Assembly: GCF_963583255.1 (NCBI RefSeq)
Contig: NC_084809.1
Span: 4,639,501 to 4,703,500, forward strand
DNA: 64,000 nt
Direction of reading: 5' to 3'
DNA from: Pyrus communis
Taxonomy: Eukaryota > Streptophyta > Magnoliopsida > Rosales > Rosaceae
The translations under genes were made by a program, and so were the position numbers. Below the pieces are notes generated by a model. That model was not told where the DNA came from. It was given only the letters and a program-made list of their open reading frames with translations, and searched no databases. Of the stretch, positions 54,958 through 64,000 are shown piece after piece. Within the stretch, counting starts at the first letter, position 1. Each line of letters opens with the position of its first letter.

Positions 54958-56451
54958 GAAACTTCATGTCTATGATAAACCGTTTATAATATAGACTGAC
55001 CAAACATCATGTTGTACTCCATAAAGGTAGGCGAAGTCCATCGACTTTGCTGAGATTGATCGTTCTTGTTCTGTAAGACAAGAAAAACCTAATTCGACCT
55101 GGATAATATGAGTTTACTATATTTTTGAATATTCCTACAATCTAAGGATTAGGGCATGACTCAAGTAATCACACTCCTAAATGAAACAATATATAATCCT
55201 AGATATCTTTTTAGATTCTCTTAGTTTAATAGGGACTGTATATTCTAAAAAGTTTCTCCCGACTAGTATAAATACTCTCATGTAGAGTAGATTTCTAGTA
55301 GCAATTCTATAATGCATATATTATTCTCTTTTTTCTGCTTGAGTCTCAATATTGCTGACTAACTTGACCGTCAAAGCTTTTTGTTAGTACTGCACCGTTG
55401 CCAAGGTCTGACTTCAATTGTTTGCTTTCTCACAGGTAGCTAGACTTGCTCACCACTTTTGTCTACGATGCTACACAAATTTAATTTCGATACATCATCT
55501 TGTACTGACTTGGTTTATTGCAAGGAAGAAAGAGGTGAAAGTTGCACCACCAGATACACAAATATTATCCTTACAAGAAAGTGTAATCAAACTTGTGAAG
55601 CAAAAAATAATCAAGAAAATTATGAAGGCAACATGTGGACTTTTGAATAAAAATGACAAAAATTAACCTTAAGACACATCGGGATTCTCACGCTCGTGCA
55701 ACGGACAACAACATCTCAATCAAGGAAGAGTCAAAGGTGATCAAAATGAATGGTATTTATTCAAATCTCTCTCATCACTCCTCATCAAATCCCCACTCAA
55801 AAGGTAACTCCCAATTATCCTATTTAAATTAGGATTGATTGCCTAGATTAATTGCATATTATTTCACATAATATCTTACAATCAAATCCCTAATTCCACC
55901 AAAAATGGCCGGACCCTATTCCCCAAATAGGGCCGGCCACACCCCTATAAATAGTCTCATTTTTCCCACTAAAATGTTAATTCATTCTCTCCTTAAAAAA
56001 TTCATAAATACTTTCTCTCAAATTCTAACTTTGACATCGGAGGCTTTTAGGCCAAAGCCCCTCCCCATTCATTGTGTGAGCGTGAGGCTCTTAGTCTAAA
56101 TCTTAAATGTTATTATTTTATAGATGTATTTTAGACAAAAAAGAAAAATGAGGAAATTTACATCCACAAAACTTGTTCCTCTTTTGGTTCACTTGTTCTC
56201 TTATCTTATCCCATAAAAAGATCTAGAAACTCCAAAAACATATAGAAAAAGTTGAAAGTAATTCTGATATGTACAACATAACTCTCATGTCCCCGCTTCT
56301 TAGTCAATCCCTACTAGAATTCTCCACAACAGACGCATTAGACATTTATTATAATTGATCGCGGAGCCTTCTTTGTCTGCCCACCTCCAAGCGTAGACAC
56401 GGTTTCGTCTCTTCATTTTAGCAAGACTAAGACAACCCTTTCAATTTGACC

Positions 56452-56489
<38 letters not shown>

Positions 56490-57609
56490 GACACTTTCAA
56501 CAGTGCATGATTCATAACAATCGAATCGATCAGGATTTTTTTTCAAACTCTCTTTATGAAGAGTCTAGGATCAACTCATCTTAATCGTTCATCGAATATT
56601 GTGTAGTCAGTTTTAAGTTAGGATTGTTTGTGTTCAATTTAAATAAAAATTTTAAAATAATTTATAACGACATGGTGACTGATAACCAGATAGAATTAAT
56701 TGATCCCTAATATCCTCACAAAGAGGATCCGAATACGATCATGTTCCATAACAATCATAAATTAGTCTGGAAACAAGAAGTGTTGTTCTTTTGGCACAAG
56801 TATGAAAATCAAATATTGATATTTTAATTTTACTAAGAGGCCTTATATCAGTAAGAGATATCGGTTGTATAAATCCTTCATTATCATAAGAATTCAATTT
56901 AAAAACAGAATGTCAGCTGTCGACTGCCTGACAGCCTCTCATCCTACTTTATTCAGGCTCGAGAGTAGCAGAGTTAATCTTATTCCAGCACTATTTTTAA
57001 AAAATAATCTCATTAAAAAAAAAGACAGGTGTAAGCTCACTTTGAAGTGTTGTCTTTATATATCTTTGTTTCAATTGGACAAATAGAACTTTAAGCTAAA
57101 AAATCCAAATTACGAATATGGTCCCCTTCATCTAATTTGAAATTTTTTTAAATTAATCCCACGTGATTTATTATTTTACTTGTTGTACTATGGGTGGATG
57201 CATAATTTGATGTCTCATTAGTAAACTATTTTGATAGAAGTAAGGAGAAATTACATTTTACCGACTAAAATTTGAGTGTAATTGTAATCTTATACAACAT
57301 GTTTAAAATATTTCAATTTTATATATTTACTTGATATTTAATTTGAATTTCATACATTCATTAAAAATTCAGTTCAGTTTATTATTTATGGATGATGCAT
57401 AGTTAGAAGATTATAAAAAAATTAATTTAAAAAGAAAATAACTTTTTATGCCAAGTGGCCCCACCCCCTTCAATCGTAGAGTGCAGTCTGAAATGAAATG
57501 GGAAACGCCTTCAAATTCAATCAACCAATCCAAAATTCCATTAACGTGAAGCATTCAAAGATTCAAAATAAACAAAAAATGGAAAATGGAAATCGAAGGG
57601 TCTTACCAT
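54958..57609. other. Intergenic region with LTR-like fragments
   Basis: No gene is supported. Two segments look like LTR pieces. One is 55150-55440 (TAGTATAAATACTCTCATG, CT-rich stretch, then CTTGACCGTCAAAG). The other is 55690-56130 (GGGCCGGCCACACCCCTATA followed by AATAGTC, then TTTGACATCGGAGGC). A 35-base A tract lies at 56453-56487. The rest is AT-rich and anonymous. Confidence 0.4.
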
Positions 57610-57833
57610 GTTTGAACACCGGATGATATCTGCAAATAATGCTCGTCTGAGAATCTCAACAGGAATTTGGGGCCAATTCGGGATTTTAGCTCTGAGAGAG
57701 ATTGGTGATGATGAGGCGATGCAAACGTAGGAGGCAAAGAGGTTGAAGGAAACGACGAACTGAAATCGTCTCGATCTGCACATACAAATCACGATCAAAC
57801 CCCAACTTCAAAACCCGGCAATGAATTTCCCCT
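57610..57833. repeat. Duplicated G3 5' flank, copy 2, left part
   Basis: Matches 53918-54133 and carries the conserved unknown frame (57541-57798). It is interrupted at the CCCCT site by Copia-C. Confidence 0.8.
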
Positions 57834-58143
57834 TGTTGAAACCAGGTGTGAATGGCAAAGAGCTTGACAGAAACAAAAGCACGACAACTTGGAAATGCAG
57901 GGAGAATTCTCTCTTATTGAATCAGAAAACAATCATGGCTATTTTAATAGCCTTACAAACGTGAACTGAAGGGAAATAACAACCACGATTTTACAGGCCT
58001 AGAATCGTGGAGAGACTAAGTTCAAAACAGAAAACATCACGTCCCTTTAAACTAGGGATTATTATGCATGACTTCAAACCACTACGACCTAGAAACAAGG
58101 AAAACCTAACCTTATCAGCTAGGTGATCTTAACAACTTTAACA
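57834..58143 (-). repeat. Copia-C 3' LTR (310 bp)
   Basis: Begins TGTTGAAACCAGGTG and ends CTTAACAACTTTAACA; it appears identical to 62234-62543. Confidence 0.95.
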
Positions 58144-58172
58144 TCCTCCCTTAAACTAAATGCTATCAACAT

Positions 58173-61100
58173 TCAGTTTACCCCTGGACATTCGCAGATA
58201 CCCATAAGATCACGCATCTTCACGAACAGTTCGAGCCTTAGTGGTTTAGTCAGGATGTCTGCAATTTGCTCCTGGGTTGAACATTGCACTAATTCAACAA
58301 CTTCATCTTTAACGAGATTTCGAAGAAAATGAAATCGTACGTCAATATGTTTGCTTCGACCATGCATGACTGGATTCTTTGACAATTTAATTGCTGAAAC
58401 ATTATCACAATGAATCACTGTTGGTTTACATTGACCATGATTGAGCTGCTCCAGGATTCTTCTTAGCCACACAGCCTGACAAGCACTAGATGCTGCAGCA
58501 ATGAATTCAGCCTCGGTAGTTGAGAGAGTAACAACTGGTTGTTTCTTTGAAGACCAAGAAACTGCACCTGAACTTAGAGTAAAGACATAACCAGATGTGC
58601 TCTTTCTGTCATTCTGATCACCGGCATAATCACTATCCGTGTAGCCAACAAGTTCTTCAACTCCTCCTTTTTTGTAGAACACTCCAAAGCTGACTGTACC
58701 CTTCACATACCGTAACACCCTTTTTGCTGTCTGCAGATGTGTTTCTGTAGGTCGTTCCATATATCTGCTGACTAGACTCACGACAAACATTAGATCAGGA
58801 CGAGTAGCAGTCAAATACATGAGGCTACCCACTATTTGTTTGTAGAATGTTCCATCAACCCTTACTCCATTTTCATCCCTGGTTAATTTAGAACCAGGAA
58901 CAATCGGATTGTGCACCGGATTGCACTGATCCATACTGAACCTCTCCAAAACCTCCCGAGCATACTTCCGTTGATTGATGAAGATACCATCTTCTCTTTG
59001 CAGCACTTCAATCCCAAGAAAATACCTCATTTTTCCAAGATCAGTCATGTCAAATTCATCCATCATGGATTTTTTAAAGCTTTCAAACATAATTTCGTCA
59101 TTACCCGTGAAAATAAGATCATCAACATAAAGGCACACAATCAATAATTTACCTCCATCGCCCCTTTTAATGAACAAGGTGTGCTCATAAGGACATTTCT
59201 CAAAACCTTCTCGACCAAAGTAAGTTTCTATTCGACTGTACCAAGCCCGAGGGGCTTGTTTCAGTCCATACAGCGCCTTCTTCAGTTGATATACCTTGGC
59301 TTCCTGTCCCTTTTGTTCATAGCCCAGTGGTTGGTCTACGAATACTTCCTCATCTATCTCTCCATGTAGAAACGCAGACTTAACGTCTAGTTGGTAGATA
59401 TTCCAGCTTTTGCATGCAGCAAGTGAGATGACTGCCCGAATGGTATCCAAACGAGCTACTGGCGCAAACACCTCGGCATAATCCACTCCATATTTCTGAC
59501 TATACCCTTTTGCGACGAGTCGGGCCTTATATTTGTCTACTTCACCCTTTTCATTGAGCTTTGTTTTAAAGACCCATTTGACTCCGATCGTTTTTGCTCC
59601 AGGGGGAAGTTCAACGAGTTCCCATGTGTTATTCTTCACGATAGCTTCAATTTCTGCATTCATGGCCTGCCTCCATTTGTCACTCTTTGCTGCTTCTTCG
59701 TACGTAAAGGGATCATTGTCAGAAAATAGGGCTAGATGACCTATATCACCGTGTTCTTCATCAGAGAGGCCTTGACCGCTTTCATAATCCTGCATCCACG
59801 TTGGTGGTCTTCGACTTCGTCTTGCACGAAGAGAGTTCCCCTCATTTGAAGATTCTTCTCCTTCTCCTCCCTCAAATGTGTCACTTTGATCTGACCCCAT
59901 GTCTTCTTGTTCATCACTTTCTTCCCCAAGGCTTTCATTTGTACCTTGCTCTTCTTCTTCCTCCCACTCCAGATCTTCCATGATGGTTTCATTGTGACTG
60001 TCATCCCAGTTCCACCTTTGGTCTTCGTCAAACACCACGTCTCTACTTACAATTATTATTTGAGCAACTGGATCAAATAATCTGTAAGCTTTAGATTCTT
60101 CACTGACTCCAAGTAGTACACACTTCTGACTTTTGGCATCGAGCTTGACTCTCTTGCTATCAGGTATATGGACATGGGAGATGCATCCAAAGACCCTAAA
60201 GTGACTCACTGAAGGTTTGTGACCACTCCAGGCTTCTTCGGGAGTCTTGCTTCTTACAGCAAGTGTTGGACTTCTATTCAAAACGTGCACTGTCCAGTTT
60301 ACTGCTTCAGCCCAGAATTTCTTGGGAATTTGTTTTTCTGACAGCATGCTGCGCACCATATTCATGATAGTGCGATTCTTTCTCTCCGCTACCCCGTTCT
60401 GTTGGGGTGTATATGCAGCTGTTAGTTGCCTTTGGATACCATTCTCATCACAGAAATGTGTGAATTCTTGTGAAACAAACTCCCCTCCGCGATCAGTTCG
60501 AAGATTCCTTATGAATGCACCAGTTTCTTTCTCAACCCTAGCCTTGTAGGACTTAAAGCTTGCAAATGCTTCTGATTTTTCTGCCAAGAAATAAACCCAA
60601 ATTTTTCTGCTAAAGTCATTAATAAAGGTTATGAGATACCTTTTTTGGCTGTTCGATATTGGATTTATTGGCCCGCATATGTCTGCATGCACGAGCTGAA
60701 GTACTCCGGATGCCCTCCATGTGCTTTCTTTTGGAAAAGGATCGCGATGTTGTTTTCCAACCAAACAATTTTCACAGATATTCAAGGGAGCCTTTAACTG
60801 AGGCAGTCCGTGCACCATATTCTTCTGTTGAATCACCTTGAGACCAGTCCAACTGAGATGACCATAACGACGATGCCAGAGTTGAGTTTGATCCGCAGCT
60901 ATAGTGGAGAAACAGTTTTCTTTCTTTGATGGACATCGACCAATTACGGTGAACATTCTATTGCTAGCCATCTCGGTCTCTATTATCAAACCTCTTTCAG
61001 GATGGTAGATCTTGCATTTTTTGTGTTGCATGACGACTGCGAGACCCTTCTCTTGAAGCTGCCCAATGCTGAGCAGATTGTTCTTCAACTCGGGTACAAA

Positions 61101-62162
61101 GAAAACTTCAGTAACCACCTGCATGATACCATTCATCTCCATGCGAATGTTGCCCTTTCCTAGCACCGTAAGACACGTATCATTACCCAGCTTCACTGTT
61201 TCTCTGAAGTGATTGTCAAACTGGGAAAATAACTCTCTTTTCCCACACATGTGATTGCTACATCCCGAGTCAAGAAACCACACGTAATCTCTTCCAGCAT
61301 TAGTGCCATCCACATATGCCATTAAAAGCATCTCCTCACCGGTCTCGACAAAGTTTGCCTTTGTGTCTCTTGCTCTTTTGGGACATTCCCACTGGAAGTG
61401 TCCCAGCTCATGACAATTATAACATTCTAGGGTTGATTTATCAAACCTACCCCTTCCTCTCCCTCTTCCTCGGTACAAGCTTCTACCACCACTTCTTCCT
61501 CCTTGCTGAGGGCTGTGAGTTATCTGAAGAGCTTGTTCTTCCACATTGTGACGAGTAATCCGTTGTTCATGCACCAACAGACTACTTTGAAGCTCATCTA
61601 TGGATAAGATATCCAAATCATTTGATTCCTCGATCGAGCATACCACATAGTCGTACTTGGGAGTCATGGATCGCAGGATCTTCTCAATAATCACCACGTC
61701 TTCCATCATTTCGCCATGAATTCTCATCTTATTGGCTGTGGTGAGAGTTCTCCCAAAGTAGTCATTCACAGATTCCCCTTCTTTCATGTGCAGCACTTCA
61801 AACTCTTTGCGAAGAGCTTGGAGTTGAGCACGCTTGACTCGTGCTGTTCCTTGATACTTCTGCTTCAAGGAATCCCAAATGTCCTTTGCTGTGTCCTTTT
61901 TCAGTATTGTCTCCAAGATGGAGCGATCAATGGCTTGGAACAGGTAGTTCTTGGCCTTCAGATCCTTCAACTTGTGGTCCTCAATCACTTTCTTTTGTCC
62001 CTCAGTGAGATCTATCCCTTCTGCTACTGCAGATATCCCAGTTTCTACCAAATGCCAGTACTCCTTTGAACGCAGAAAGTTCTCCATAAGCATACTCCAG
62101 TGATCGTAATGTCCATCGAATCGTGGGATAGCCGGCTGCACGAAGCTACTCTCGCTTGTCAT
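58173..62162 (-). CDS. Copia-C gag-pol polyprotein, 1329 codons, open
   Basis: The start is taken as the ATG at 62160-62162 (MTSESSF), because the frame upstream runs through the primer site into the LTR. Gag (UBN2 type: HYDHWSMLMENFL.., TAKDIWDSLKQKY) occupies about 1-200. The zinc knuckle CYNCHELGHFQWEC is at 247-260. Protease WFLDSGCSNHMC has DSG at 298-300. Pre-integrase (LWHRRYGHLS, CENCLVGK) precedes integrase (HADICGPI, RTDRGGEF, GVAERKNR). Reverse transcriptase has VKWVFKTKLNEKG, QLDVKSAFLHGE and YVDD. RNase H has GYTDSDYAGDQNDRKSTSGY and ends ADILTKPL. All catalytic motifs are present. It is closest to the TNT1-like (Tork) group by motif wording. It probably can mobilise. Confidence 0.95.
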   Translation of the reverse strand: MTSESSFVQPAIPRFDGHYDHWSMLMENFLRSKEYWHLVETGISAVAEGIDLTEGQKKVIEDHKLKDLKAKNYLFQAIDRSILETILKKDTAKDIWDSLKQKYQGTARVKRAQLQALRKEFEVLHMKEGESVNDYFGRTLTTANKMRIHGEMMEDVVIIEKILRSMTPKYDYVVCSIEESNDLDILSIDELQSSLLVHEQRITRHNVEEQALQITHSPQQGGRSGGRSLYRGRGRGRGRFDKSTLECYNCHELGHFQWECPKRARDTKANFVETGEEMLLMAYVDGTNAGRDYVWFLDSGCSNHMCGKRELFSQFDNHFRETVKLGNDTCLTVLGKGNIRMEMNGIMQVVTEVFFVPELKNNLLSIGQLQEKGLAVVMQHKKCKIYHPERGLIIETEMASNRMFTVIGRCPSKKENCFSTIAADQTQLWHRRYGHLSWTGLKVIQQKNMVHGLPQLKAPLNICENCLVGKQHRDPFPKESTWRASGVLQLVHADICGPINPISNSQKRYLITFINDFSRKIWVYFLAEKSEAFASFKSYKARVEKETGAFIRNLRTDRGGEFVSQEFTHFCDENGIQRQLTAAYTPQQNGVAERKNRTIMNMVRSMLSEKQIPKKFWAEAVNWTVHVLNRSPTLAVRSKTPEEAWSGHKPSVSHFRVFGCISHVHIPDSKRVKLDAKSQKCVLLGVSEESKAYRLFDPVAQIIIVSRDVVFDEDQRWNWDDSHNETIMEDLEWEEEEEQGTNESLGEESDEQEDMGSDQSDTFEGGEGEESSNEGNSLRARRSRRPPTWMQDYESGQGLSDEEHGDIGHLALFSDNDPFTYEEAAKSDKWRQAMNAEIEAIVKNNTWELVELPPGAKTIGVKWVFKTKLNEKGEVDKYKARLVAKGYSQKYGVDYAEVFAPVARLDTIRAVISLAACKSWNIYQLDVKSAFLHGEIDEEVFVDQPLGYEQKGQEAKVYQLKKALYGLKQAPRAWYSRIETYFGREGFEKCPYEHTLFIKRGDGGKLLIVCLYVDDLIFTGNDEIMFESFKKSMMDEFDMTDLGKMRYFLGIEVLQREDGIFINQRKYAREVLERFSMDQCNPVHNPIVPGSKLTRDENGVRVDGTFYKQIVGSLMYLTATRPDLMFVVSLVSRYMERPTETHLQTAKRVLRYVKGTVSFGVFYKKGGVEELVGYTDSDYAGDQNDRKSTSGYVFTLSSGAVSWSSKKQPVVTLSTTEAEFIAAASSACQAVWLRRILEQLNHGQCKPTVIHCDNVSAIKLSKNPVMHGRSKHIDVRFHFLRNLVKDEVVELVQCSTQEQIADILTKPLRLELFVKMRDLMGICECPGVN

Positions 62163-62233
62163 GTTGTTCCTTCTTGCAGATTGCGGTGGTACAAACTGTT
62201 GGTCAGGCCCCGTGATGGGGCTCTGATACCAGA

Positions 62234-62543
62234 TGTTGAAACCAGGTGTGAATGGCAAAGAGCTTGACAGAAACAAAAGCACGACAACTTGGAAATGCAG
62301 GGAGAATTCTCTCTTATTGAATCAGAAAACAATCATGGCTATTTTAATAGCCTTACAAACGTGAACTGAAGGGAAATAACAACCACGATTTTACAGGCCT
62401 AGAATCGTGGAGAGACTAAGTTCAAAACAGAAAACATCACGTCCCTTTAAACTAGGGATTATTATGCATGACTTCAAACCACTACGACCTAGAAACAAGG
62501 AAAACCTAACCTTATCAGCTAGGTGATCTTAACAACTTTAACA
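62234..62543 (-). repeat. Copia-C 5' LTR (310 bp)
   Basis: Begins TGTTGAAACCAGGTG, ends AACTTTAACA, and is followed by the TSD CCCCT. The adjacent internal sequence is the tRNA primer site. Confidence 0.95.
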
Positions 62544-62548
62544 CCCCT

Positions 62549-63526
62549 CCCCTTCCATCTGCTTCATTACTTTGGCGCAAGCATTAAGTGCGAAATTTAA
62601 GGTTAAATGATCCGACCCAACACCCATCTCCTGCATATTGTCGTAAATGTGTATAGCACGGACGGGCAGACACTGTTTTTTTTTCTATTAGAAATCTGCA
62701 GAACAGGTGATCTGTTGGTCGCACATAATCATGGTTCCTTTTTTCTTACCCCAAACACAAACAATTTGATGATTGAGTAGGTGTCGGTTTAAACATCATA
62801 AATTCATTGCTTGTGGATTGACCATGTCAGGACTACAAGTTAGAAAATGTGCTATGAGCTTTTGCGACTTCATGAGTGTAATTTCTTTACTGTAACAAAA
62901 GAAAAAGAGAAAAAAGTAAAAGGAAAACTAATGAAAATGGTTGAAAACTTTGAGTTTTAACGATAAAGATAAAATAAGAGATAAATTAAATAGTACCATG
63001 ATTGACTTTTTAATGTAAAAATATGATTTTTCGTTAAACTGAACATTACAATAACTTTTCTTTAAAATTCCGAAAAATAAAAAGGGAAGTATAATCTCAC
63101 CGTTGATGTGATGGATGTCTTTCTTTTTCTGGTCCACTTATATTCTTTTTATTTTCATCTCTTTACAAGTTCTAGAACTCCAAAAACACATAAAAATACA
63201 AAAAAAAAAAAAAAAAAAAAAAATCTCACATTCACCGAACTTTAATAAATTAAAGAGAGGGATTGAGAAGAGTTCCTCCTTAATTTTGCTTATTCACGGA
63301 ACTTTATGTTTATAATTAAATTGTTCACATTATAAATTGATCTAAAAATATTATTTTTATAAAAATCAATTAAAATTAAGGATGTTTAATCAATCAACTG
63401 GAGCAAATAAATAGACGATCTGTAACTCATTTACGAATCCATCCATGTTAGTTCGATAACCAAACAATCTCATTTTTTAATTGAATTTTTTAGAGATGAT
63501 CTTTATACAATGATTTATAATATAAA
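62549..63526. repeat. Duplicated G3 5' flank, copy 2, right part
   Basis: Continues the homology with 54138-54957: CCATCTGCTTCATTACTTTG, then the conserved upstream block (62745-62830) and CCGTTGATGTGATGGATGTC. It has a roughly 120-bp AT-rich stretch (62925-63075) that is absent from copy 1. Confidence 0.8.
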
Positions 63527-64000
63527 GGGAAAATTAGGTTCACATCCTTCTTTTTGTTACTCCATTGATTAAAATTCTATTCATTTTGAATTTTTGATCA
63601 AGGTCCTTGGGTATTAATAGCATAATTAATTATTTGAATAATAAAATATTTTTATTTTTAAATATATTCCTTTAGTGTTAAAAATGTTACAATTAGTATA
63701 TTTATATTTATGGCTAAATTTTTTATCATATATTTTTATTTTTAGTTTGTACCTATTTTTAATTTGCAAATATTTTTTAATTTGTACCAATTTTCTTTTC
63801 ATTTTTAATTTGTACCCATATATTAGTTTCTTTTTGTGCCCATATTTTTTAAAGTTTTATTTGTGTTTGTACCCATGTGTATAACGTCATGTGACATTGT
63901 ATATTTAATCAATGACAGAAAAATTACATATGGTATATTTATGTTTTATGCCTAAACTTTGTATCATATATTTATATTTTTAGTTTGTACCCACTTTTAA
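63527..64000. repeat. AT-rich sequence with a partial tandem repeat at the window edge
   Basis: A block with ATCATATATTTTTATTTTTA and GTTTGTACC at about 63725 recurs with a few changes at about 63962 (spacing near 235 bp). TTTGTACC or TTTGTGCC motifs are scattered through it. No gene is supported. Confidence 0.45.

Larger units (their letters stand above)
57834..62543 (-). mobile_element. Copia-C: intact, very young Ty1/Copia retrotransposon
   Basis: 4710 bp with 310-bp LTRs (57834-58143 and 62234-62543) in which I find no difference by eye. TSD is CCCCT (57829-57833 and 62544-62548). The primer site on the minus strand is TGGTATCAGAGCCCC (62217-62231), two bases from the 5' LTR, matching the initiator-Met tRNA class. 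A polypurine tract (minus strand TAAGGGAGGA, 58144-58153) adjoins the 3' LTR. One open polyprotein lies between them. It interrupts the second copy of the G3 5' flank, and the first copy at about 54130-54137 shows the unoccupied site. Confidence 0.97.

Noticed and set aside
58911..62069. Plus-strand frames opposite the Copia-C polyprotein
   Set aside because: Shadows of the minus-strand coding sequence.
62163..62282. Forty extra N-terminal residues of the Copia-C frame
   Set aside because: They are encoded by the primer-binding site and LTR. The ATG at 62160-62162 is the natural start.

Overview
This is a gene-poor, transposon-rich piece of a plant nuclear genome. Evidence: AT-rich sequence, spliced genes with GT-AG introns, Ty1/Copia and Ty3/Gypsy elements with TG..CA LTRs and target-site duplications (TSDs), several MITE families, and a plant-specific ankyrin-PGG membrane protein family. 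The gene family and repeat style look like a woody rosid, most likely Rosaceae of the apple tribe. That placement comes from family recognition, not from a search.

The host content is one tandem cluster on the minus strand. Its unit encodes an N-terminal Copia-gag-like (UBN2/DUF4219-type) module, then ankyrin repeats, then a C-terminal PGG four-helix membrane domain (ITN1/ACD6-like). From left to right the copies are: G1 (1158-2818, intact as far as seen, 3' end outside the window); psiA (PGG exon relic 8860-9403 and intron 5/exon 5 scrap 18230-18436); G2 (20189-25567, complete, 8 coding exons, 753 codons, no disabling change); psiB (scraps at 39222-39350 and 39812-39960); G3 (48964-53758, nearly full length but frameshifted); and a promoter-side fragment at 57610-63526. 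The G1 unit and the G2 unit are a direct segmental duplication (1-8720 against 23340-30725). The 5' flank of G3 is duplicated again at 57.6-63.5 kb.

Transposons fill the gaps. Copia-A (9774-15190, minus, decayed) sits inside psiA. A Gypsy chromovirus (31275-38392, minus, TSD CCAAA) sits in a tandem-repeat array; it has a deleted 5' LTR/gag end and one in-frame stop. Copia-B (about 40190-45558, plus) has frameshifts and lacks reverse transcriptase. Copia-C (57834-62543, minus, TSD CCCCT) has LTRs that I read as identical and an open 1329-codon polyprotein, so it inserted very recently. Smaller elements are hAT-like MITEs (one reduced to 23 bp between perfect 8-bp TSDs), long-inverted-repeat MITEs, a CACTA end that cuts a PGG exon, solo LTRs, a LINE-like relic and minisatellites.

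G1 and G2 are the only credible functional host genes. Their products should be membrane-anchored ankyrin proteins carrying a retroelement-capsid-like domain at the N terminus. The cluster shows birth and death of paralogues by tandem duplication followed by transposon insertion. No tRNA, rRNA or CRISPR feature was seen.
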